A DNA stretch of 47,683 nucleotides from Streptomyces wedmorensis (GTDB taxonomy: Bacteria > Actinomycetota > Actinomycetes > Streptomycetales > Streptomycetaceae), in assembly GCF_000716445.1 (NCBI RefSeq), contig NZ_JNWK01000054.1:1-47683 (forward strand), written 5' to 3'. The position numbers and the translations under genes were made by a program. Below the pieces are notes generated by a model. It was not told where the DNA came from. It saw only the letters and a list, made by a program, of their open reading frames with translations, and searched no databases. Positions within the stretch are counted from its first letter, which is position 1. Every line of letters begins with the position of its first letter. Positions 30,139-39,648 of the stretch are shown piece after piece.

Positions 30139-30264
30139 GGGCCGGCGGGCGCCGGCGGCGGGCGTGGGCTGCCGGTGTCCGGGCCGGCGGGCGCCGGCGG
30201 TGGGTGTGGGCTGCCGGTGTCCGGGCCGGAGGGCGCCGGCGGCGGGCGTGCGCTACCGGCCCTT
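30139..30264. repeat. 42-bp tandem repeat (3 copies) at the 3' end of the RBBP9-like gene
   Basis: Units at 30139-30180, 30181-30222 and 30223-30264 around GGGCCGGCGGGCGCCGGCGG. The third, diverged copy contains the gene's stop codon (CTA on plus, 30253-30255); the other two have CTG there. Confidence 0.85.
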
Positions 30265-30813
30265 CACCCGTACCGCCGGGTCCTCGCACCACTCCAGGAC
30301 CGAGGCCCAGTCGCCGTATCCGGCGTCGCGGTCGAGGTGCGCGCCCGCCGGGACGTGGTCCATGTCCAGACCGAGCGGGACGCCGTAGTGAGCGTCCGCG
30401 CCCTCGGGGCAGTACGGGTCCCCGTCCCCGTACACGAGACGGGCCGCGAGGCCCCGCTCCGCCGGATCGAGCCCGTCGGCGAACGGGGCGATGGCGGGGA
30501 TCGAGGCGGTCACCGCGGGCGACGGCGGGGCGACCAGGAGGACCCGGTCGGCGTCGGGCCGCCGCTCGCCCGCCCGAAGCCACAGCAGGACCGACAGGCT
30601 GTGCGCGACCACGACGAACTCGCCGTCGGCCGGCCGCTTCCCGTGCTCCACAAGGGCGTCGAGCCAGTCCGCGAGGACGGGCGCGTCCGGCTCGGGCAGC
30701 TGCGGGTAGCGGACCTCGTGGCCGCGCTCCCGCAGCCGCCCGGCGAGCCAGTGCTGCCAGTGACCGGGCGGACGGTGGTTCTGGTAGCCGTGGAGGATCA
30801 GATACGTGGTCAT
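30253..30813 (-). CDS. RBBP9/YdeN-like alpha/beta hydrolase
   Basis: A 186-residue small serine hydrolase. TYLILHGYQNHRPPGHWQHW is the typical start. The nucleophile elbow is VVAHSLSVLLW, with S in the RBBP9-type H-S-L-S rather than G-x-S-x-G. The acid is near YGDGDPYC and the histidine in PAGAHLDRDAGYGDW. Members are small esterases of uncertain substrate. ATG start. Its stop lies inside a tandem repeat. Confidence 0.88.
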   Translation of the reverse strand: MTTYLILHGYQNHRPPGHWQHWLAGRLRERGHEVRYPQLPEPDAPVLADWLDALVEHGKRPADGEFVVVAHSLSVLLWLRAGERRPDADRVLLVAPPSPAVTASIPAIAPFADGLDPAERGLAARLVYGDGDPYCPEGADAHYGVPLGLDMDHVPAGAHLDRDAGYGDWASVLEWCEDPAVRVKGR

Positions 30814-30879
30814 GCCATGATCCTGCGGCCGCCGCCCGGCTCCGGTCCAGCACCGTCCACCGAGCGGGCGGCCGCCGGG

Positions 30880-33195
30880 TCAGCCGCCGACGTACTCCCG
30901 CAGGTGGCGGGCGGTCAGGGTGTCGCCGTGCTCGACCAGCTGCGCCGGGGTGCCCTCGAAGACGACGCGGCCGCCGTCGTGGCCCGCGCCGGGGCCGAGG
31001 TCGACGAGCCAGTCGGCGTGGGCCATGACGGCCTGGTGGTGCTCGATGACGACGACCGTGTTGCCCGCGTCGACGAGCCGGTCGAGGAGGGCGAGGAGCT
31101 GGTCGACATCGGCGAGGTGGAGCCCGGTGGTGGGCTCGTCGAGGACGTAGACGGCGCCCTTCTCGGCCATGTGGATGGCGAGCTTGAGCCGCTGGCGCTC
31201 GCCGCCGGAGAGGGTGTTCAGGGGCTGGCCGAGGCGCAGGTAGCCGAGGCCGACGTCCTTGAGGCGGCCGAGGATCGTGCGGGCCTGGCCCTTCGCCGTG
31301 AAGAAGTCGTACGCCTCCTCGATCGACAGGGACAGCACCTCGTGGATGTTCTTCCCGTCGAGCCGGTACGTGAGCACCTCGGGCGTGAACCGCTTGCCCT
31401 CGCACTTCTCGCAGATCGAGGCCACGCCGGCCGCGATGGCCAGGTCGGTGTAGATGAGCCCGAGGCCGTTGCAGTGCCCGCAGGCGCCCTCGGAGTTGGC
31501 GCTGAAGAGGGCGGCCTTGACGCCGTTGGCCTTGGCGAAGGCCGTGCGGATGGGGCCGAGGAGCCCCGTGTACGTCGCCGGGTTCGAGCGGCGCGAGCCG
31601 CGGATCGGGGACTGGTCGGCGACGACGACGCCCTCGCGGCCCGGCAGGTTGCCGTGGACGAGGGAGGACTTGCCGGACCCCGCCACGCCGGTGACCACGG
31701 TCAGGACCCCGGTCGGGATCTCGACGCTCACGTCCTTGAGGTTGTGCTGGGTGGCCCCGGCGATGGTCAGCGCGCCGGTCCGGGTCCGCACCTCGGCGCG
31801 GAGCTTCGCCCGGTGCGAGAGGTGGTTCCCGGTGAGGGTGCCGGAGGTGCGCAGGCCCGGCACGTTGCCGCTGTAGCAGATCTCGCCGCCCGCGGTCCCG
31901 GCCCGCGGCCCGAGGTCCACGACGTGGTCGGCGATCTCGATGACCTCGGGCTTGTGCTCGACGACGAGGACGGTGTTGCCCTTGTCGCGCAGGCGCAGCA
32001 GCAGGTCGTTCATGCGCCGGATGTCGTGCGGGTGCAGTCCGGTCGTCGGCTCGTCGAAGACGTAGGTGACGTCGGTGAGCGGCGAGCCGAGATGGCGGAC
32101 CATCTTCACCCGCTGGGCCTCGCCGCCGGAGAGAGTGCCGGACGCCCGGTCGAGGCTCAGATAGCCGAGGCCTATCTCCACGAGCGAGTCGAGCAGCTCC
32201 CGCAGGCCGGCGAGGAGCGGGGCGACGGAGGGGTCCTCGATCCGGCGCACGAACGCGGCCAGGTCGCTGATCTGCATCGCCGAGCACTCGGCGATGTTGA
32301 CCCCGTCGATGCGGGAGGACAGCGCGGCCCGGGTGAGCCGGGCGCCCTCGCACTCCGGGCAGGTGCGGAAGACGACCGCGCGGTCGACGAACGCCCGGAT
32401 GTGGGCCTGGAGCGACTCGCGGTCCTTGGCGAGGAACAGCCGCTGGACCTTCGGCACGAGGCCCTCGTAGGTGAAGGTGTTGCTGCCGACCTTCACCTTG
32501 CAGGTGGGCTTGTGGAGGAAGTCCTCCCACTCCTCCTCGGTGAAGTCCGCGAGCTTCTTGTCGGCGGGGTAGAAGCCGGATTCGGCCATGATCCGCCAGT
32601 ACCAGGAGTCCACGGCGAAGTTCGGGACGGTGATGGCGCCCTCGGCGAGGGTCTTCTCGCGGTCCACGAGCTCGTCGACGTCGATGTCCGAGACCTCGCC
32701 GGCGCCCTCGCAGCGCGGGCACATGCCCTCGGGCAGGTTGAAGCTGAACGCCCCGGACGTGCCGACGTGCGGGGTGCCGAGGCGGCTGAAGACGATCCGC
32801 AGCATCGTGTACGCGTCGGTGGCCGTGCCCACGGTGGAGCGGGAGTTGGCGCCCATCCGCTCCTGGTCGACGACGATCGCCGCGCTCAGGTTGTGCAGCC
32901 CGTCCACGTCCGGGCGGGCGAGCGACGGCATGAAGGACTGGAGGAAGGCGCTGTACGTCTCGTTGATCAGGCGCTGCGACTCGGCCGCGATGGTGCCGAA
33001 GACCAGGGAGGACTTCCCGGAGCCGGAGACCCCGGTGAAGACGGTGAGGCGGCGCTTGGGGAGGTCGACGTCGACGTTCTTGAGGTTGTTCTCGCGGGCC
33101 CCGCGGACCTGGATGACGTGGTGGCCGTCCGCCGCGGCGGGCTCCTCGGTGCCGACGGGGTGGCCGGGGTGGTTCGTGCCGACGGGGTGGTTCAT
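30880..33195 (-). CDS. UvrA-like ABC ATPase (DrrC/UvrA2 drug-resistance class)
   Basis: A 771-residue paralogue of excinuclease subunit A. Two ABC modules are present: Walker [11 protein letters not shown] (55-64) and [10 protein letters not shown] (about 500), two LSGGE signatures and two DEPTTGLH Walker B segments. Zinc-finger cysteine pairs CPRC, CPEC, CGHC and CEKC are visible. It is shorter than canonical UvrA (about 950 residues) and fits the UvrA2/DrrC class that protects against DNA-intercalating drugs. ATG at 33195 follows a short direct repeat region (GTCGGCACGAACCACCCC-like). Divergent from a TetR gene with a palindrome between, so it is probably drug-inducible. Confidence 0.92.
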   Translation of the reverse strand: MNHPVGTNHPGHPVGTEEPAAADGHHVIQVRGARENNLKNVDVDLPKRRLTVFTGVSGSGKSSLVFGTIAAESQRLINETYSAFLQSFMPSLARPDVDGLHNLSAAIVVDQERMGANSRSTVGTATDAYTMLRIVFSRLGTPHVGTSGAFSFNLPEGMCPRCEGAGEVSDIDVDELVDREKTLAEGAITVPNFAVDSWYWRIMAESGFYPADKKLADFTEEEWEDFLHKPTCKVKVGSNTFTYEGLVPKVQRLFLAKDRESLQAHIRAFVDRAVVFRTCPECEGARLTRAALSSRIDGVNIAECSAMQISDLAAFVRRIEDPSVAPLLAGLRELLDSLVEIGLGYLSLDRASGTLSGGEAQRVKMVRHLGSPLTDVTYVFDEPTTGLHPHDIRRMNDLLLRLRDKGNTVLVVEHKPEVIEIADHVVDLGPRAGTAGGEICYSGNVPGLRTSGTLTGNHLSHRAKLRAEVRTRTGALTIAGATQHNLKDVSVEIPTGVLTVVTGVAGSGKSSLVHGNLPGREGVVVADQSPIRGSRRSNPATYTGLLGPIRTAFAKANGVKAALFSANSEGACGHCNGLGLIYTDLAIAAGVASICEKCEGKRFTPEVLTYRLDGKNIHEVLSLSIEEAYDFFTAKGQARTILGRLKDVGLGYLRLGQPLNTLSGGERQRLKLAIHMAEKGAVYVLDEPTTGLHLADVDQLLALLDRLVDAGNTVVVIEHHQAVMAHADWLVDLGPGAGHDGGRVVFEGTPAQLVEHGDTLTARHLREYVGG

Positions 33196-33239
33196 TGGTG
33201 CGCCCTCCGATGGTCGTCCCGTACTCGGACGGACAGGGT

Positions 33240-33260
33240 ACTCTATACAACGTACAGAGT
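33240..33260. promoter_or_regulatory. TetR operator between the UvrA-like and TetR genes
   Basis: ACTCTATAC and GTACAGAGT flank a 3-base centre in a 21-bp near-perfect dyad (8 of 10 pairs). It is 28 bp from the TetR start and 45 bp from the UvrA-like start. The core TATAC-AAC-GTAC resembles the third operator before the MFS gene at 12026. Confidence 0.78.
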
Positions 33261-33288
33261 TATGGCTTGATGCCTCTGACCTGCGAGA

Positions 33289-34077
33289 ATGAGTGCCATG
33301 GCGACGACCGGCGGGAAGAACAGCAGCGGGGCCGGCGACCCGGCCCGCACCCTGGAGCTGCTCTGGCGCGACAGCGCCGCGGCCCCCGCGGCGCGGCGCG
33401 GCCCGCGCCAGGGCCTCACCGTCGACGCGGTCGTCGACGCCGCCCTCGCCCTCGCCGACGGCGGCGGCCTCGACGCCCTGACCATGCGCGCCGTCGCCCA
33501 GCGCCTCGGCGTCACCCCGATGACCCTCTACACGTACGTCCCCGGCAAGAGCGAACTCCTCGACCTCATGCTGGACGCCGTCTTCCTGCGGATGGACCGC
33601 CCGCCGTTCGGCCCCGAGCAGCCCTGGCGCGACCGCGTCACCTCCGTCGCCGACGCCAACCGGGCGCTGCACCTGCGCCACCCCTGGCTGGTCGACCTGC
33701 GGATCGTCCGCGCCCCGCTGGGCCCCGGCGTGATGGCCAAGTACGAGTACGAGCTCGCCGCCTTCGAGGGCCTCGGCCTCGACGACGTGGCCCGCGACTC
33801 CGCCCTGACCTTCGTCCTCGGCTCCGTACAGGCCGGTGCGCGGGCGGAGCTGGACGCGCGCGCCGTCGAGCGGGAGAGCGCCATGTCCGACGGCGAGTGG
33901 TGGGCCGCCCACGAGCCGCTCCTCGCCCGCGTCTTCGACGGCGCCCGCTTCCCCCTCGCGTCCAGGGTCGGCGAGGCGGCGGCCGTCGCCTACGGCGGCC
34001 TGTACGACGCGGAACACGCGTACGCCTTCGCCCTCGCCCGGGTCCTGGACGGCTTGGCGGCGCTGGGGACTCCGTAA
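33289..34077 (+). CDS. TetR/AcrR regulator with TetR_C-type domain
   Basis: A 262-residue repressor. HTH at about residues 45-90 (GLTVDAVVDAALALADGG, AVAQRLGVTPMTLYTYVPGK), followed by a TetR_C-class ligand domain. It is the same subfamily as the regulator at 13588: both have a long basic N-terminal tail. Start ATG 33289 or 33298 (MATTGG). Divergent to the UvrA-like ATPase, whose expression it likely represses until a DNA-damaging drug binds. Confidence 0.9.
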   Translation: MSAMATTGGKNSSGAGDPARTLELLWRDSAAAPAARRGPRQGLTVDAVVDAALALADGGGLDALTMRAVAQRLGVTPMTLYTYVPGKSELLDLMLDAVFLRMDRPPFGPEQPWRDRVTSVADANRALHLRHPWLVDLRIVRAPLGPGVMAKYEYELAAFEGLGLDDVARDSALTFVLGSVQAGARAELDARAVERESAMSDGEWWAAHEPLLARVFDGARFPLASRVGEAAAVAYGGLYDAEHAYAFALARVLDGLAALGTP

Positions 34078-34099
34078 GCGGGGATCGGAGGCGGGGGCT

Positions 34100-34214
34100 C
34101 GGCGGGCGTCCTCGGCCTTCGGCGGTCGTCCTCGGCGGGGTCCTCGGCCCTCGGTGGGGTCCTCGGCGGGGTCCTCGGCCCTCGGTGGGGTCCTCGGCGG
34201 GGTCCTCGGAGGGG
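34100..34214. repeat. 31-bp tandem repeat with 12-bp sub-repeat between convergent TetR genes
   Basis: GGGGTCCTCGGC occurs repeatedly; two full 31-bp units (34137-34167, 34168-34198) alternate it with CCTCGGT, with degenerate copies on the left. The array runs up to the stop codon of the right-hand TetR gene. Confidence 0.85.
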
Positions 34215-34874
34215 TCAGTCCCGCAGGGTCAGGAGGGTCCGGAGCCCCGCCTTGAGGCGGTCGGCCGAGAGTTCCTGCTCGACCGTCAGGTGGTGCATGA
34301 CGTCCGGCGAGAACGACGCCAGCAGCAGGTGCGCGAGGAGCGTGCTGTCGGAGCCCGGCCTGATCTGCCCGATGAGCAGGGCCACGTGCGTGTGCATCAC
34401 CCGGTAGGCGCCGCTGTGGTAGCGGGCCCCGGGCCCGGCGGCGTGCGCCGCGAGGAGCAGGGCGCGCTGCTCCTCGACCCGGTCGACGAGGGCGCCGAGG
34501 AAGGCGTCGAGCCGCTCGGCGGCCGGGGCGCCGGGCCCCAGCGGCGGCGGCCCGCTCATGTACGCCTCCTGGAACTGGCGCTCGCGGTCGTCGAGGAGCG
34601 CCCACAGGAGCTGGGAGACGTCGCCGAAGCGGCGGTACGCGGTGCCGACGCCGATGCCGCAGGCGTGGGCGACCTGGTTCATGGTGACCGCGTCCGGGCC
34701 CTTCTCGGCGACTATCCGGGCCGCGGCGTCGAGGATCTTGCGCCGGTTGCGGGCGGCGTCGGCGCGCTCGGGGGCGGGGGAGTCGACGGTCGGGAGCAGT
34801 CCGGGGGCTGCCAGGGGCGTGGTCTCCCGAGCCGCCGCTTCCCCGCTTCCGGCCTGCGGTTTCTCCGTGCTCAT
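34215..34874 (-). CDS. TetR/AcrR-family regulator (divergent to wrbA)
   Basis: A 219-residue repressor. HTH at about residues 40-85 (RRKILDAAARIVAEKGPDAV, QVAHACGIGVGTAYRRFGD), with a disordered 38-residue N-terminal tail. ATG at 34874 with GGGAG seven bases upstream; longer frames are spurious. Divergent from wrbA with a perfect palindrome in the 162-bp gap, so it probably controls wrbA and itself. Confidence 0.9.
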   Translation of the reverse strand: MSTEKPQAGSGEAAARETTPLAAPGLLPTVDSPAPERADAARNRRKILDAAARIVAEKGPDAVTMNQVAHACGIGVGTAYRRFGDVSQLLWALLDDRERQFQEAYMSGPPPLGPGAPAAERLDAFLGALVDRVEEQRALLLAAHAAGPGARYHSGAYRVMHTHVALLIGQIRPGSDSTLLAHLLLASFSPDVMHHLTVEQELSADRLKAGLRTLLTLRD

Positions 34875-34957
34875 CTGCCGACTCCCGCTCTTTCTTCCGT
34901 CCGGCCGTGTTCCCCCCAGGTCGTCTCTCGTTGTTGAGCATACCCGTTCGCCTTGCA

Positions 34958-34977
34958 AAACGGATATCGATCCGTTT
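34958..34977. promoter_or_regulatory. Perfect palindromic operator between TetR and wrbA
   Basis: AAACGGATATCGATCCGTTT has perfect 8-bp arms around ATCG. It lies 60 bp before wrbA and 84 bp before the TetR gene. Confidence 0.82.
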
Positions 34978-35036
34978 AGTCTCGAGAACGTCGAATCGGA
35001 AAGTAATCCACTTTGCGGGATCGAGGAGAGTTCGCC

Positions 35037-35645
35037 ATGTCCGTCAAGGTCGCCGTCATCTACTACTCGGCCACGGGTTCCGTCCACCAGCTCGCCCAGG
35101 CGGTCGCCGAGGGCGCCGAGAAGGCCGGCGCCGAGGTGCGCCTGCGCCGGGTGCCCGAGCTCGCCCCCGACGCCGCCATCGACTCCAACCCGGCCTGGCG
35201 CGCGCACGTCGACGCCACCGGCGACGTGGAGGTCGCCACGCTGGAGGACCTGGAGTGGGCGGACGCGTACGCGTTCGGCTCCCCGACCCGCTTCGGCAAC
35301 GTCTCCGCGCAGCTGAAGCAGTACGTCGACACCTCGGGCGGGCTCTGGCAGCGCGGCGTCATGGCCGACAAGCCCGCCACGGCCTTCACCAGCGCGCACA
35401 ACGTCCACGGCGGCAACGAGTCGACGCTGCTCGCCCTCTACAACACCTTCCACCACTGGGGCTCGGTCATCGTCTCGCCCGGCTTCACCGACCCCGCCGT
35501 CTACGCGGCCGGCGGCAACCCGTACGGCACCGCCCACCCCGGCGCCAACGGCGCCCCCGGCGAAGAGGTCCTCCAGGCCGCCCGCTACCAGGGCACCCGC
35601 CTCACCCGCATCGCCAAGCGCCTGAAGGGCCTCGCGGACGACTGA
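35037..35645 (+). CDS. wrbA: NAD(P)H:quinone oxidoreductase, WrbA type
   Basis: A 202-residue flavodoxin-like enzyme. The FMN phosphate loop is YYSATGSVHQLAQAVAEGA (about 9-27), FGSPTRFGN (about 82-90) is the second FMN loop and FTSAHNVHGGNEST the third, as in WrbA. It reduces quinones by two electrons, preventing semiquinone radicals. ATG at 35037 with GAGGAG upstream. Likely derepressed by quinone or electrophile ligands of the divergent TetR. Confidence 0.92.
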   Translation: MSVKVAVIYYSATGSVHQLAQAVAEGAEKAGAEVRLRRVPELAPDAAIDSNPAWRAHVDATGDVEVATLEDLEWADAYAFGSPTRFGNVSAQLKQYVDTSGGLWQRGVMADKPATAFTSAHNVHGGNESTLLALYNTFHHWGSVIVSPGFTDPAVYAAGGNPYGTAHPGANGAPGEEVLQAARYQGTRLTRIAKRLKGLADD

Positions 35646-35676
35646 CGGCGCGGACCGGCCCGAAGCGGCCCGAAAC

Positions 35677-35713
35677 GGAGAGCGCCCCCGGGGAATCCCC
35701 AGGGGCGCTCTCC
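35677..35713. terminator. 12-bp hairpin between wrbA and the CsoR-family gene
   Basis: GGAGAGCGCCCC (35677-35688) pairs perfectly with 35702-35713. It lies between convergent genes and can serve both. Confidence 0.8.
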
Positions 35714-35733
35714 GCGTCTCCGCGTCTCCCTGG

Positions 35734-36054
<321 letters not shown>

Positions 36055-36160
36055 TTACTCCCCAGCGCGGGGTTCCGTCGAGAACCAAGGATGACACCTG
36101 GCGCGAACTCACCCCTCCCGCCGCACGCAGACCGGGCCGGCGGGCGTCGGGAGCAAGCCC

Positions 36161-36802
36161 TCAGGGGGCGTAACGGCGCAGGAACATCTCCACGCCGTCG
36201 ACGACGAGCCGCTCGCTCAGCTCCTCGTCGAGCTCCGTGCCGTACTGCTCGAAGACCATCTGCGGGAAGACGAGCAGCGAGTAGAGCTGGAGGACGGCGA
36301 CCTCCAGGTCCGGGATCTCCAGGAGGCCGCGGTCCGCGAGGGTCCGCAGGGCCTCGGCGACGGCGGGGTGGTGGCCGGCCGGGCCGTGGGCGCGCCAGGC
36401 GCGGCCCAGTTCGGGGAAGCGGTGCAGTTCGGTGGCGACGAGGGTGCGCAGGGCGCGGCCCTCGGCGTCGGTCCGTACGGCGTGCGCCCAGGCGCGGCCG
36501 GCCTCGGTGAGGGCGGCGCGCAGGTCGTCGGCGCCGGCGAGGGCCGAGAGGTCGGGGCCGTCGGTGTCGCCGTGCAGCGGCTCGTCGAGGGCGCCCGCGA
36601 CGACGGCGGTGAAGAGGGCTTCCTTGCTGCCGAAGTGGTTGTAGACGGTCACCTTGGAGACGCCCGCCTCGGCGGCGATGGCGTCCATGCCGACGCCGAA
36701 GCCCTCACGGAGGAAGAGGTCGCGGGCGGCCCGCACGACGGCCTGCCGCTTGCGGGCGGCGCGGGCGCCGGTGGGGGCGGGTTTCGGGGGCTGGGCGTCC
36801 AT
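36161..36802 (-). CDS. TetR/AcrR-family regulator (divergent to frameshifted MFS)
   Basis: A 213-residue repressor. HTH at about residues 18-62 (RQAVVRAARDLFLREGFG, AIAAEAGVSKVTVYNHFGSK) and a TetR_C-AefR-like C-terminal domain. ATG start at 36802. Divergent to the MFS gene with 64 bp between that contain repeated GAACTGTAC half-sites. It should repress the exporter and itself, though the exporter is broken here. Confidence 0.9.
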   Translation of the reverse strand: MDAQPPKPAPTGARAARKRQAVVRAARDLFLREGFGVGMDAIAAEAGVSKVTVYNHFGSKEALFTAVVAGALDEPLHGDTDGPDLSALAGADDLRAALTEAGRAWAHAVRTDAEGRALRTLVATELHRFPELGRAWRAHGPAGHHPAVAEALRTLADRGLLEIPDLEVAVLQLYSLLVFPQMVFEQYGTELDEELSERLVVDGVEMFLRRYAP

Positions 36803-36820
36803 GCGGCCACCCTACCAACG

Positions 36821-36861
36821 GAACTGTACTCTTGAGTTCAACTGTACTGTGCCGTACAGTT
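36821..36861. promoter_or_regulatory. TetR operator before the frameshifted MFS gene
   Basis: AACTGTAC-TGTGCC-GTACAGTT (36840-36861) is a dyad with perfect 8-bp arms; an extra GAACTGTAC half-site lies at 36821-36829. The array nearly fills the gap between the divergent genes. Confidence 0.8.
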
Positions 36862-36866
36862 CAGTT

Positions 36867-38296
36867 ATGTCCACCCACTCCGCCACACCCACCCCCGCCC
36901 GCGTCCACCCACGCCGCTGGACGGTGCTCGCGCTGCTCTGCGCGGCCCAGTTCATGCTGGTCCTCGACGTCACCGTCGTGAACGTCGCCCTGCCCGCCAT
37001 CGCCACCGACCTGAACCTCGGACGCACGGCCCTGACCTGGGTCGTCACCGCGTACACCCTCTGCTTCGGCGGCCTCATGCTCCTCGGCGGACGGCTCTCC
37101 GACGCCCTCGGCGCCCGCCGCGTCCTCCTCACCGGGCTCGCCCTCTTCACCACCGCGTCCCTGGCCTGCGGCCTCGCCCCCAACGCCGCCGTCCTCCTCA
37201 CCGGCCGCGTCGCCCAGGGCATCGCCGCCGCCCTCCTCTCCCCGGCCGCCCTCGCCCTCGTCACCACCACCTTCCACGGCCCCGAACGCCCCCGCGCCCT
37301 CGGCGCCTGGGCCGCCATCGGCGCCACCGGCTCCGCCGTCGGCGTCCTCCTCGGCGGCGCCCTCACCGCCGGCCCCGGCTGGCCCTGGATCTTCCACCTC
37401 AACGTCCCCTCGGCGTCGCCCTCCTCGCCACCCTCCCCAGGCTCCTCCCCCGCCCCCACGGCGACGCCCCACCGGCCCCCACCGCCCGGCTCCTCGACGC
37501 CCCCGGCGCACTCCTCGTCACCGCCGCCACCGCCACCCTCGTCTACGGCCTGGTGCGCGCGGGCGACTCCGGCTGGGCCTCGACGGCCACGCTGCTGACG
37601 CTGCTGGGCGCGGCCGTCCTCTACACCGCCTTCGCCGCGGTCGAGCACACGAGCCGCGCGCCGCTCATGGACCTGCGGATGCTCACCCGGCGCCCGGTCG
37701 TCGCCGGCTCACTCCTCATGCTGGTCGCGACGGCCCTGTTGATCTCGTTCTTCTTCCTGGGCTCGATGCGGCTCCAGCACGTCGACGGCCTCGGCCCCCT
37801 CCGCACGGGACTCCTCTTCCTCCCGATCGCCGCCACCACCGCCATCGGCGCCCACCTCGGCTCCCGCCTGCTCGCCACGGCCGGCCCGCGCGTCTGCGCC
37901 ACCGGCGGCATGACCCTGGCCGCGGCCGGCTGCCTGCCCCTGGCGCTCCTCGATCACGCCGCCCCGTGGACGACCCTCATGCCGGCCCTGGCCACGGCAT
38001 CCCTCGGCCTCGGCGCGGTCTTCGTCACGGCCACCACCACCGCCCTCGGCCTCGTCCCCCCGCACGAAGCCGGCCTCGCCTCCGGCATCGTCAACACCTT
38101 CCACGAACTGGGCGGCACCCTCGGCATCGCCCTCGCCTCCACGCTCGCCCTCGCCTCCCCCTCCCTCCCACCCACCGGCTTCACCACCGCCTTCACCGCC
38201 TGCACCCTCCTCGCCACCACCACCGCCCTCGCCTCCCCCCTCCTCATCCCCCGAGGCAGGCCCCACCCGCCAGGCGGGGCCCACGGGCTGCACTGA
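36867..38296 (+). pseudogene. MFS drug exporter (DHA2 type), frameshifted
   Basis: Two overlapping frames together encode one exporter of about 476 residues. Part 1 (from ATG 36867) has FMLVLDVTVVNVALPAIA, then GGRLSDALGARRVLL (motif A) and ends in WIFHLNVP. The sequence expected after NVP (LGVALLATLPRLL) is found one frame over, starting in the run CCCC at 37406-37409, and continues to the TGA at 38294-38296. One missing C in that run explains the shift. Either the gene is inactivated or the homopolymer was miscounted. The divergent TetR and its operator are intact. Confidence 0.85.
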
Positions 38297-38299
38297 CGA

Positions 38300-38716
38300 T
38301 CAGTCCTGGCTCGGACCCGTCTCGTCGACGGGGCGGATGGCGACGGGGTAGTCGGGGGAGCCGGGAGGGACGGGGCAGCGGGCGACCTGGGCGGCGATTT
38401 CGGTGACGCGGTCGAGGGAGGGGCAGTCGAGGAGCCAGTAGCCGGCGAGGACCTCCTTGGTCTCGGCGTAGGGGCCGTCGGTGACGACGGGCTCGCCGTC
38501 GGCGTCGACGGTGACGAAGCGGGTCGTGGAGGGGGCGGAGAGGCCCTGGGCGTCGAGCATCTCGCCGGTCGAGGTCAGCTCCTCGTTGATCTTGTTCATG
38601 TGGTCGAACATGGCCTGGAGCTGTTCCTTGTTCCAGGCGGGGCTGCCGGCGGAGCCGCGGCCCACCATGCCCTCGTAGTCGGCCTGCGACCCTTTGACCA
38701 TCACCAGGTACTTCAT
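38300..38716 (-). CDS. YciI-family (DGPF-type) protein
   Basis: A 138-residue protein starting MKYLVMVKGSQADYEGM, with VVTDGPYAETKEVLAGYWLL, the conserved DGP(Y/F)-E-K segment of YCII/DGPF proteins, near residue 80. The family often accompanies ECF sigma factors, but none is adjacent here. AGAGGAGG eight bases before the ATG fixes the start. The reaction is unknown; a ferredoxin-like dimer is expected. It converges on the MFS gene with three bases between stops. Confidence 0.9.
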   Translation of the reverse strand: MKYLVMVKGSQADYEGMVGRGSAGSPAWNKEQLQAMFDHMNKINEELTSTGEMLDAQGLSAPSTTRFVTVDADGEPVVTDGPYAETKEVLAGYWLLDCPSLDRVTEIAAQVARCPVPPGSPDYPVAIRPVDETGPSQD

Positions 38717-38859
38717 GACTTCCTCCTCTTCGGCGTGGTGCGTCTTCCGGGGAAGACGTGCTCTCGCAGGAGAGTCGGAGCGGGCGGCCGGTTTTCGACA
38801 CCGCGCGGGCATCAGGCGGTAGAACGGGAGAAATCACCCGACCGCCTCATGATTCCGGT

Positions 38860-39489
38860 GTGAACGCATTCACCTTCTCCGCCGCCTTCATCGCCTTCTT
38901 CTCGGTCGTCGGCCCGCCCAAGGTCCTCCTCGCCTTCGCCGGCCTCGCCCAGGTCCACCCCGCCCGCCAGCTGCGGAACATCGCCCTCGTCTCCTCGGGC
39001 GCGGCCGTCCTCGTCGGTCTGGTCACCGGCATCACGGCCCCCTGGCTCCTCGACCTCTTCCACATCAGCACGCCCGCCCTCCAGCTCGCGGGCGGCGTCA
39101 TCTTCTTCGTCTACGCCGTCGGCCTCGTCCTCGGTCTCCACCTCGGCTCCGACGGCCCCCACCAGGACGCCCCCGACCTGGCCAGCGGCGTGCGCGAGCT
39201 GCTCATGCCCTACGTGGTGAGCCCGCTCGCCATGACCGCCGTCCTCATCGAGGCGGCGGCCCGCGACTCCTTCACCTGGCGTTCGACGGTCGTCGGCGCG
39301 TACGTCGCCGTCATCGCCCTCGACGCGGTCTGCGTCCTGCTCCTCGCCCGCGTCCTGCGCCGCACCCACCACGCCACCATCGAACTCCTCGGCCGCCTCC
39401 TGGGCCTCCTCCTCGCCGCCGTCGGCGTCGACCTCGTCCTCGACGGCCTCTACGACCTCGGTGTCACGGGCCTCGACCTACGCCACTGA
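38860..39489 (+). CDS. MarC-family integral membrane protein
   Basis: A 209-residue protein with six predicted helices in two halves. FIAFFSVVGPPKVLLAF (about 10-27) matches the family's helix-1 P-loop-like segment and YVVSPLAMTAVLIEAAA (about 118-134) the second-half repeat. MarC proteins were first tied to multiple antibiotic resistance, but the role is unproven. GTG start at 38860; the region lacks a clear ribosome site. The stop lies in a 36-bp tandem repeat. Confidence 0.85.
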   Translation: MNAFTFSAAFIAFFSVVGPPKVLLAFAGLAQVHPARQLRNIALVSSGAAVLVGLVTGITAPWLLDLFHISTPALQLAGGVIFFVYAVGLVLGLHLGSDGPHQDAPDLASGVRELLMPYVVSPLAMTAVLIEAAARDSFTWRSTVVGAYVAVIALDAVCVLLLARVLRRTHHATIELLGRLLGLLLAAVGVDLVLDGLYDLGVTGLDLRH

Positions 39490-39544
39490 CCGGCGGACCG
39501 CGGACGCCTCCACCTACGCCACCGACCGGCGGACCGCTGACGTC
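39476..39544 (+). repeat. 36-bp direct repeat over the marC-like stop codon
   Basis: Copy 1 (39476-39511) contains the last codons and TGA stop; copy 2 starts at 39512 and runs to about 39544. The TGA of copy 1 is CGA in copy 2. The unit length is a multiple of three. Confidence 0.88.
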
Positions 39545-39585
39545 ATGGACCCGGTGAGCGCCACTGCCTCCCGGCCCCAGGAGCT

Positions 39586-39648
39586 CCGGACGCTCCAGGC
39601 GCTCCAGGAGCTTCAGACGCTCCAGGCGCTCCAGGCGCTCCAGGAGCT
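39586..39648. repeat. Short tandem repeat (GCTCCAGGC-type, 9-15 bp units)
   Basis: About seven copies of CGCTCCAGG or variants fill the bases just beyond the stop codon of the minus-strand wHTH gene. Read on the minus strand it is a CTGGAGCGC array. Confidence 0.85.

Noticed and set aside
29737..33270. Plus-strand open frame of 1177 codons
   Set aside because: It is the antisense shadow of the UvrA-like gene and its neighbours; it has no recognisable domains and its composition (Gly/Val/Glu/Arg rich) is typical of high-GC shadow frames.
30880..34941. Minus-strand frame extending the UvrA-like protein to 1353 codons
   Set aside because: The extension runs through the operator and antisense to the TetR gene; the real start is the ATG at 33195 just before the conserved N-terminal segment.
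39586..39648. CRISPR-like short repeats
   Set aside because: Units are 9-15 bp, directly adjacent and without unique spacers; this is a slippage array.
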